A DNA stretch of 64,000 nt. Source: Planococcus citri (lineage: Eukaryota > Arthropoda > Insecta > Hemiptera > Pseudococcidae). Position 1 is the stretch's first letter. Every line of letters begins with the position of its first letter. Positions 57,235-64,000 of this stretch are shown here, one piece after another. The DNA is taken from NCBI RefSeq assembly GCF_950023065.1, contig NC_088680.1, forward strand, positions 29,748,559 to 29,812,558, given 5' to 3'. A model generated the notes under the pieces. That model was not told where the DNA came from. It did not search any database and saw nothing but the letters and a program-made list of their open reading frames with translations. Position numbers and translations under genes: made by a program.

Positions 57235-57977
57235 CTGTAAATCAACACAAAAATCTAAGTATATATTATAAAAACACAAACGAACAAACAATACAGGTAG
57301 GCACTAGGTTCCTATTTATTCCGACATACTCGTGCGACAAATCGTCGCAAATCTGTAAAGTAAATAAGACCGCCAAATAATTCTTTTAAAAGGTTTCAAA
57401 CGTTCGTCGTTTACATTTGTTAAATCTCTAAAAAGTTTATTTTTATAGCTGACGTGCCTTTTGTTTATCGTTCGATGTCTTCGACGCAACAAATGTAACG
57501 TAACATGACTTTGCAGAAAACTTCGCACGAGCTCAACTCGCGCGTACATAAATAAAACGACCATCTCGCGGATTGCGGTTTTAAATATGTGTATTCCCAA
57601 TGGACGATAAAATACCGAATAAACTGTCTTCAAAAGGCCATAAATCTCGGCTACGATTTTTTACAACTTATTTTAAATGTCGTTAATTTTATTTAACGTT
57701 TGATTTATTTTTGGTACTTTATTTTTTAAAAGACTATATTGTCGAGACAGAGGTTATGATAGTTTGAGAAACAATTCGACATTTAGAATCTGCAACTGCG
57801 TCGAATGACCAGAAATTAATAATGATAATACTTTGAAGGAGGGAGGGTTGAGTTTACTTTCAGCCCTTTGAGATTCGATTCTCTAATAATTCCGGAAGTA
57901 AATCCGAAAAGTTCCATAAAATGAACCACAATCAGAATGGAATTAAAATGTCAAAATTCAAAAAATTAACACTGTGT

Positions 57978-57981
<4 letters not shown>

Positions 57982-58009
<28 letters not shown>
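57982..58009. repeat. 28-nt poly-T tract
   Basis: Uninterrupted T run about 140 bp upstream of the frame at 58156. Confidence 0.85.
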
Positions 58010-58155
58010 GAACAATCCTCATTTTACTAAAAAAAAGTGACCAAAAGCGACCAAAACTTGTTCTTCTTACAGGAAAACAGCAATAAAAAAGCTATGAATT
58101 TCTCAGCCTTTTTTCGTTTCAGTTTTTCAGCTTTCTGCCACCTCCCTTCCCCGAG

Positions 58156-58861
58156 TTGGCTCTTCCTTTCCAAGAAAAATTGACTGCATTTTTATTGCTC
58201 CAGTGTAACGATTGTGTAACAGTAGGGTTAGACGGGACTGCTAGAAGAATGGATTATGATAATTTTCTCCTAAGGTGGTTTTCTGAGAAATATTCCTTTG
58301 AGAAGGAACATTTTCCAAATAAATATTACCTGGCTAGCTCTAGAATGAGTCCCTCGGTGGCGTAGTAGGTAGAGCCGCGGACCTCCGTTCACGAGGTACC
58401 CGGTTCAAACCCAGCTACAGAGGCAAGCTTGTGCGTGTAATTAAAAATCTTTCGTGCAATTATCAACATTACACGCCAAGTACCGGGGGACTACCAGTTT
58501 AGCCGAGCTAACAGATAATGCACGCCATCTGTTAGCAGAATCAAAAAGCTGAAACTGGTTCGAGCGTCTATAGAGGTCAACACTGAGGAGCTCAGGGTCT
58601 CTAAACTACCCGGCTAGCTCCAAGGTGCTTGTGTAGATGTCACTAGAAAGCAACGGGAAACTACTAGTGGAAGCTCGAAACAACGTCGATTCCCCAGAAT
58701 AATCGCAGTGGCAATAGGCATTCGCTTCGCCCTGTTAGGGTACCACAAAAATGCGATTTCCAATGTCCTGTAAAGGACAAGGAACCACGACGACGACGAG
58801 CTCTAGAATAGGCAATCCTTTCTACCTCAATGTACATAGTGAGAAGTTACTATACTATAAA
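58156..58861 (+). pseudogene. Unrecognised reading frame split by a SINE
   Basis: A plus frame (EKLTAFLLLQCNDC ... GLDGTARRMDYDNF ... KYYLASSR) is open from at least 58156, with TTTCAG acceptor-like sites at 58120-58131 just upstream. It runs into the SINE at 58347 and stops at 58365. Ignoring the SINE and one target-site copy, the same frame continues as IGNPFYLNVHSEKLLYYK to TAA at 58859-58861, which overlaps an AATAAA. That the frame stays open across the removed insertion suggests a real former coding exon or retroelement piece. I do not recognise the protein. Confidence 0.4.
58347..58798 (+). mobile_element. tRNA-derived SINE, 452 bp, with 11-bp target duplication
   Basis: The head is tRNA-like. 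TGGCGTAGTAGGTAGAGC fits an RNA polymerase III A box and GGTTCAAACCC an exact B box about 35 bp later, inside GAGTCCCTCGGTGGCG ... CAGCTACAGAGG. A tRNA-unrelated body follows, and the element ends in a short CGA repeat (ACGACGACGACG) instead of poly-A. The host text AGCTCTAGAAT is duplicated at 58336-58346 and 58799-58809. It is not a functional tRNA gene: the tRNA-like part cannot fold a full cloverleaf cleanly and is continuous with the SINE body. Confidence 0.93.
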
Positions 58862-59064
58862 TAAAGAAAGCCTTCTTGTACCAATTACTTATGGTTTTTA
58901 TTTACAGATGTTAGTGTAAAACAAGTAATTGAGCATAGTATACCAACTAATTACAAGTAAACTTATAATTAATCTGTGTGTGAGATAGGTACACAATACA
59001 AACTACCTATCTTCTGACTCTATGAGTAGGTGATTTAAAATACACACAGGTAGAACCTGGCAAC

Positions 59065-59271
59065 TTATGATAAAGCAATTGTAAACAAAAGAATATGATG
59101 AAGTTGTATTCTTTCCATTTTGAATGCTGAGGTGATTAACACATCATCACCTAGCACTCGGAAGATTAGATTAATAATCAAAAGCAGGGTAGACAACACT
59201 AGTGTGAATACAGCATACTCGACAATGGTATACTTCGTAACATAAAAATAAGGAAAGTATTCAGATGACAT
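59065..59271 (-). CDS. Small one-transmembrane open frame, doubtful
   Basis: A 68-codon minus frame with one strong hydrophobic segment (YAVFTLVLSTLLLIINLIF). It lies in the receptor's presumed upstream intron, with AATAAA on the same strand near 58910. No homologue recognised. It may be a transposon remnant or chance. Confidence 0.2.
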   Translation of the reverse strand: MSSEYFPYFYVTKYTIVEYAVFTLVLSTLLLIINLIFRVLGDDVLITSAFKMERIQLHHILLFTIALS

Positions 59272-60369
59272 TTATGATGTCATCCCCATACTTCCTTGAT
59301 GGCACTATGTAAGGGCGAACACAACCCCGGTAGAAGAATTAAACAATAATTTACCTTAGATGATGAAACATAATTTTACTGTACAAGTTGCCTGCCTCTC
59401 CCTGACGACTCCAATACTAGTCGCATCGGCAGGTATGATTAGTAGCTCCATTTTTGTAGGGTTATCCACTCAATTGTCCAGATTATCAATCAGAGATGGG
59501 CCAATTAAGTACCGCGATTTTACGAGGAAATTAACGAAGTATTGTGTTATAGAAACAAATCAAAGATACCACTTTGAGTTGGGTACATCATCTAGATCTT
59601 GTAAAAAACGCAAATGGCCTAACTCAAAATCTCAACAACATTGCAAGTTGTTTGGAGTTATAAGGGTACATCTCAAAAAACTCCACCTTTTTTGAGCAAA
59701 TTTTGTACATACAAAGTGTTAACAAATAGTTTTGATTGTTTTGAATGTTTGTCAGTTAGAAATAGTCACAAGGAGTGCATTTTTTATTGGTTTGTACCAA
59801 ATGGAATTTTTTTTAAATTGATCACTTTTCAGAAAAATGAATTTGCACAAATCATGAAATTTTAGTTTTTTGAGAAAAACTCAAAAACTAAACACTCTAG
59901 AAAAAAACTAAAGACATTATGTCGATTGGAAATTTAATTCTCTACAACTTTGTTGCCAAGAAATGTTTTTTGGACGCTTCCTTTCGCCTCCACTTTCACA
60001 TCAACTTTAATGAAAGGTTATAACTCAAAATGTTTTCCAAACATTGAAATATTTCCTCTTTAAGATTTTATTTTTCAAAGTGTTCTTATGCTAAATGAAG
60101 GTAGGATACCAGATCTTTAAAATGAGGTTAGGTTACATCACTCTCCTGTAAAATTTCACTTTTTTGAGATGTGACCTTATTACTCTCGAGGTGCGATATC
60201 TGCTCATCACAATTGCGTGAAATTTTTGAAACTGTTTATTGTAAATTAGCTTCCATTTTGTACATATAAAATTTTCAATTTTTTTCAAAAAAAAGTAACC
60301 AAAATAATTACAAGACGCAAGAGCAAAGCGTAAAAAAATCACTAGCAAAAATTATACCTTTTCTAAATT

Positions 60370-61060
60370 TTTATCGCTAAAGTGAGATTTGGCAATTCTT
60401 GACATAAAAAAGAGATTTTTTGGCAATTTCAGGAGGAAAAGCAAGCTTTACACAATTTTAATAAAAGGCAGATTTTTTTCAAAAATTTTTTTAGCAAAAA
60501 AACGAGACTTTCGAGCAATTTTTGAAAAAAAAGAGAATACATATTGAAATTTTGTAAAAAAACGCAACAATTTTCAGCGATTTTTGGCAAAAAAGTAAAA
60601 CATTTTGCAATTTTTAGCAAAAAAGTGATTTTTTTGGCAATTTTAAGCATTTTTCGTAAAAAAATTGAGATTTGTCAATTTCTGAACAAAAGTAAGACTT
60701 TTTGAAAATACTGGAAAAATAGGTAAGTAGTGATACATTCTCGCAATTTTTGCCCAAGAAGGTCACACTTTTCTTTTGCACTTTTTAGGTACCTAAATAA
60801 CTAAGTAAATTTTTTTTTCGGAAAATGTTGGTAAAAAGGGAGATTTGGACGATTAATTTATCACAAAAAAACAAAACTTTTTGGGCTATTTTTGGCTACA
60901 AAGAAGACTTTTGGGCAATTTTTGTAACAAATGAGAGACTTTTGGCATTTTTTCAACAAAAGCGACAATTTTTAGTAATATTTAGCAGGAAACCACACAT
61001 TTTGGTAATTTTGACAGAAGTCAAGACTTTTTGCTATTTTTGCGCAAAAACTAGAATATT
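60370..61060. repeat. Fifth block of the GCAAAAA/GACTTTTTG minisatellite
   Basis: The motif (GGCAATTTxxAGCAAAAAAG, ACTTTTTGGCAATTTTTGxA) recurs every 35-45 bp, as in 11340-13115. Confidence 0.7.
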
Positions 61061-61079
61061 AGACTATTTTAGCCAAATT

Positions 61080-64000
61080 ACATTATGTTTTAATTTTTAT
61101 GTTTTAAATGATTTCTTTGAGAGTGGAAACCAAAAGATGACCTGAGCCAAAAAAATTTCAAATTTTTTTTTCGAAACGAATGAAAAATGTATAAATTTTT
61201 AAATCTTTGGGCTCTCGTCAGAGCAGCTTGGCTTCGGCTTAAAAATTTGAAATTTTTTAACGACCAGTTAGAGTCATTTGATCATGATTTTTTTCTACGC
61301 TCCATCTAATTTTGAAAAAAAAAAAATCAAAAAACGATCATTCCTACTTATAGTTTCTTTAAGTAGGTATAGTTCCAAAAAGAAAATTTGTCAACTTTTC
61401 AGCGTTTTTTTCTCAAATTTTTTTTAGTGTCGTTTTTCAAAATGTGAAATTTTTAATTTAAAAATGTACCTACTTAATAACATTTAAAAATTAATTTCGT
61501 CCATAAGAAAATGAGTAAACTTTTGAGATGACGTCCCTAAAAAATACTGGTGGAGGTTTTAAGAAAGTTTGTTTCAGAGTCTGGCATTTTATTAAATATG
61601 TATTTTGAACATTCGCGATTAAAATCATGAAAATACAGTTTCAAATCGAATAACTGGTCTCAAAAACTAAAAAGCACAAGAATTTTTGAAAAAATAAACG
61701 AAAAACCAACGAATCCATGGATTGAAAAATTTTCCACTCTTGGAAAGTCAAAAAACACCTTTTGAATGCGTGATTCGTGAAAATTGAAAAAAATTATTTT
61801 TCACAAACGTTATTCTCGCTTGCTCTCATTTTATATTTTTGGCTCGGTTATTTCGAATTTGGCTGATATACATTTAAAACAATTTCAGATCATTTTCACA
61901 AGATGGGAAGACAGGTTTCATAAAAATTTACTTACTTTTACCAAAAAAAAATTTAGATTTTTTTCTTTTTGAAATACATCGTACCTAGATGCTTCGAAAA
62001 CGATTCAGTAATAGGCAGGTGTCTGAATATTTATTTCAATCGAGCTTACTTCTCCCTCTTCCCTCCTTTTCTAACACGAGCAATCGATTTCTTGTACATA
62101 TAATAGGCGTTTCCAATGAAATTACATTACAACAATTACATATTATTGCTTCGAAATTTGACTCAAACAGACTTTAAAGGTACGAGGACCAAAAGGCAAT
62201 TAAATCTCATCTCTCAAGTGTTTGGCTCGAGCACAATAGCTGCAAAAAAATATTAATCTACGACAGAAAATTCGACTAAAAAAAAGTGATATTAAACGAG
62301 GTGATTTAAATTTTAAAAAATCGTCGTCGTTAGAAAAGAAAAAGATAATACGGCGAAATTACCGCTTAGCTTTTCCCCTCTTTTTGCAAGGGCATCTCTT
62401 TTGAAAGGACGTCGCGTCCTTTCCAATTTGGTACATTTATCAAGGTAGGTAATTTTTATTGGAAAACGAGCTATATAGAAATTACAGTCTTTTTCTGGTC
62501 GGTGTTGATCCATTAATTAAAATATTACGTCTCATCATTACTCGGGGTGTTTAGTAGCTCGGTTTTAAGGATGTGTTTTCATTGTAATCGCCTACGTAAC
62601 CGTAGCACCAAGATTACACGAAAAACGGCTTAGCGTTTACAGAACAAGAGTACCTCTACCTCTAGCCAAGCCAAGGCAGGCGAAGTGGTAGAGAAAGAGA
62701 GGCGAATCGTCAATCGTAAAAGTACTACGAAAAAGTAAACAATGCTGCGAGAAGAAGCGAAATTATATACCCATCGTGTTTAATTTATACGCTGCGAGTA
62801 AATTCTACGTTTTATTAGCGTTTATGCAAACAATGTATACCGACGAGCGTAATACCTTAATATACTCGGCATTAAAGGGGATGAAATTAATCATGTTATT
62901 ATTTTTTTTCTCCTTTTGCATTTACGCCCGGTCGATGTGACGCGGCGATACACGGTACCAGGCCTGGTAATCTGGCCTTATGTGAAGGGTATTGATAGGT
63001 TTTTGAACGGATGCCAGCCCAGGTATTGACATTAGTTAGCTGAACCGAGCCGATTAATATGTATGCGATGTTTATTTGGTCGACTTGAAAAATGCCTATA
63101 CCTATACGTGGTAAAGGTAAATGCGTTTGACGTGTACGCCTCTTAATTATTAAAACCTCGACCACATTTACATGGGGGCTCGATTTCGCTAAAAAGAACG
63201 ACAGCGTGCTTTTCAACGCTTCGTGGGTCATCAACGGATACTTTATAGGCTATGTGGTTTGCTGATTATACGTAAATTAGACCCCGTGTGGTTGCCTAAT
63301 TTACCTCGATGTAAAGTAATCTAACCGGAATGTTTTAAAATAACTTCTCCATGCGGTGTGTTTGGGTTGATACTGAACCCCGTTATCGAATTGCAGGGTA
63401 TGCAATACTTTGATACGTGAATTTTGTCTCGAGGAATGTTTCAGTGTAAAATTCGTTGCATGTTTTGAGCTTGCTTTGAACTGTGATTTGGGTGCACGTG
63501 TTTCAAATCAGGCTAAAATGGAATTACGTTGCCTTTCAAATTTGAAAATAATCATTATGTGCCAAATCGCAGTAGGTAATGACTGAATAGATTGTATTTT
63601 TAAAAAGACCTCAAAAAATACCACCAGCAAAAATTTCAAGTGTCGAAATTCACTTTTCGATTTTTGGAGAATTTTTAAAAATTCAAATTCGGCCCATTTC
63701 ACACGAAAAAAAATCAAAATTTGATCAAATAAGCCTTAAACGCTGAAATTTGGTTTGCATCCTATTTTTGATCTCTCGAGTCGATTGATGATGGTTTCGA
63801 ACCGTTCTGGAGCCTCCAGTGGATCTTTGGATTAATCAGTTTTCGTAGAAACGCTGTAAGTAGTGTGAAAATTAATTTCAATACAAACAAACTAGAATTT
63901 GCCATCTTGTGACATTTTCGATCAATATTCACGAGTATTTCTAAAAACCATTTGCGTTAGTTCAAATAAAAAATCTTTTTCACTAAAAATTTTTTTGGAT
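61080..64000. other. Receptor upstream region, no gene recognised
   Basis: 61080-62000 is low complexity. 62300-63500 is unique and CpG-richer, without a supported exon. About 63590-63850 holds a dispersed repeat (TCGAACCGTTCTGGAGCCTC) also seen at 6600-9040 and 50440. Confidence 0.4.

Noticed and set aside
58347..58425. A stand-alone tRNA gene
   Set aside because: A and B boxes are present, but the sequence continues into a SINE body with a target duplication on both sides.
59360..59695. 111-codon plus frame as a gene
   Set aside because: It begins with a hydrophobic stretch but then shows no recognisable domain. It lies in repeat-like DNA and lacks supporting splice or promoter features.
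62899..63234. 111-codon minus frame as a missing 5' receptor exon
   Set aside because: It contains no transmembrane segment of the right kind, and no splice borders fit the phase-0 start of the exon at 57234.

Overview
The window looks like nuclear DNA of an insect. It is strongly AT-rich, its genes are split by canonical GT-AG introns, and it is dense in small non-autonomous DNA transposons, satellites, a tRNA-derived SINE and LINE debris. It has no bacterial operon features. The frequent TACCTACC-type strings and the flavour of the secreted proteins would fit a hemipteran such as a scale insect or mealybug, but that placement is inference. Most reported open frames are chance or antisense. 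The real genes were found by joining exons.

Layout. (1) 364-1642, minus strand: a complete six-exon mitochondrial GrpE nucleotide-exchange factor (GRPEL/Roe1 type), with a small TA-flanked MITE in one intron and a foldback-type repeat just upstream. (2) 4821-5388, plus strand: a two-exon secreted Gln/Ala/Tyr-rich protein of unknown function. (3) 10116-57234, minus strand: the last five coding exons (253 residues) of a seven-transmembrane receptor that looks like a rhodopsin-family GPCR. They cover extracellular loop 2/TM5, TM5 to loop 3, TM6, TM7, and helix 8 plus tail. The 5' exons were not found and may lie beyond the window. (4) Inside the 24-kb TM5-TM6 intron, on the opposite strand, sit three nested secreted-protein genes. 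Two are tandem paralogues (34252-36589 and 38218-41535). Each has a signal peptide, a His/Gly/Ser-rich minisatellite-encoded region, then a chain of 62-residue modules, each module encoded by its own exon of exactly 186 nt, with every intron in phase 2. A third gene (43425-44601) shares the N-terminal plan but has no modules.

The remaining introns hold repeats. There is a 145-bp satellite with a five-unit higher-order period (about 21.35-24.75 kb) and a 158-bp satellite rich in small palindromes (48.75-50.2 kb). Two hAT-like MITEs have 8-bp target duplications (16645-17318 and 17759-17990), the second sitting inside a broken LINE reverse transcriptase. A 1,055-bp foldback element (41746-42800) has an empty site preserved in the neighbouring paralogue. 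A 452-bp tRNA-derived SINE (58347-58798) has an 11-bp target duplication. A GCAAAAA/GACTTTTTGACAATTTT minisatellite occurs at five places.

The best candidate for something new is the modular gene family. Equal phase-2 exons have allowed a protein to grow by whole-module duplication, and the modules recall attacin/hemiptericin-type antimicrobial domains. The exon chains are read directly from the sequence; the family assignment is an inference.
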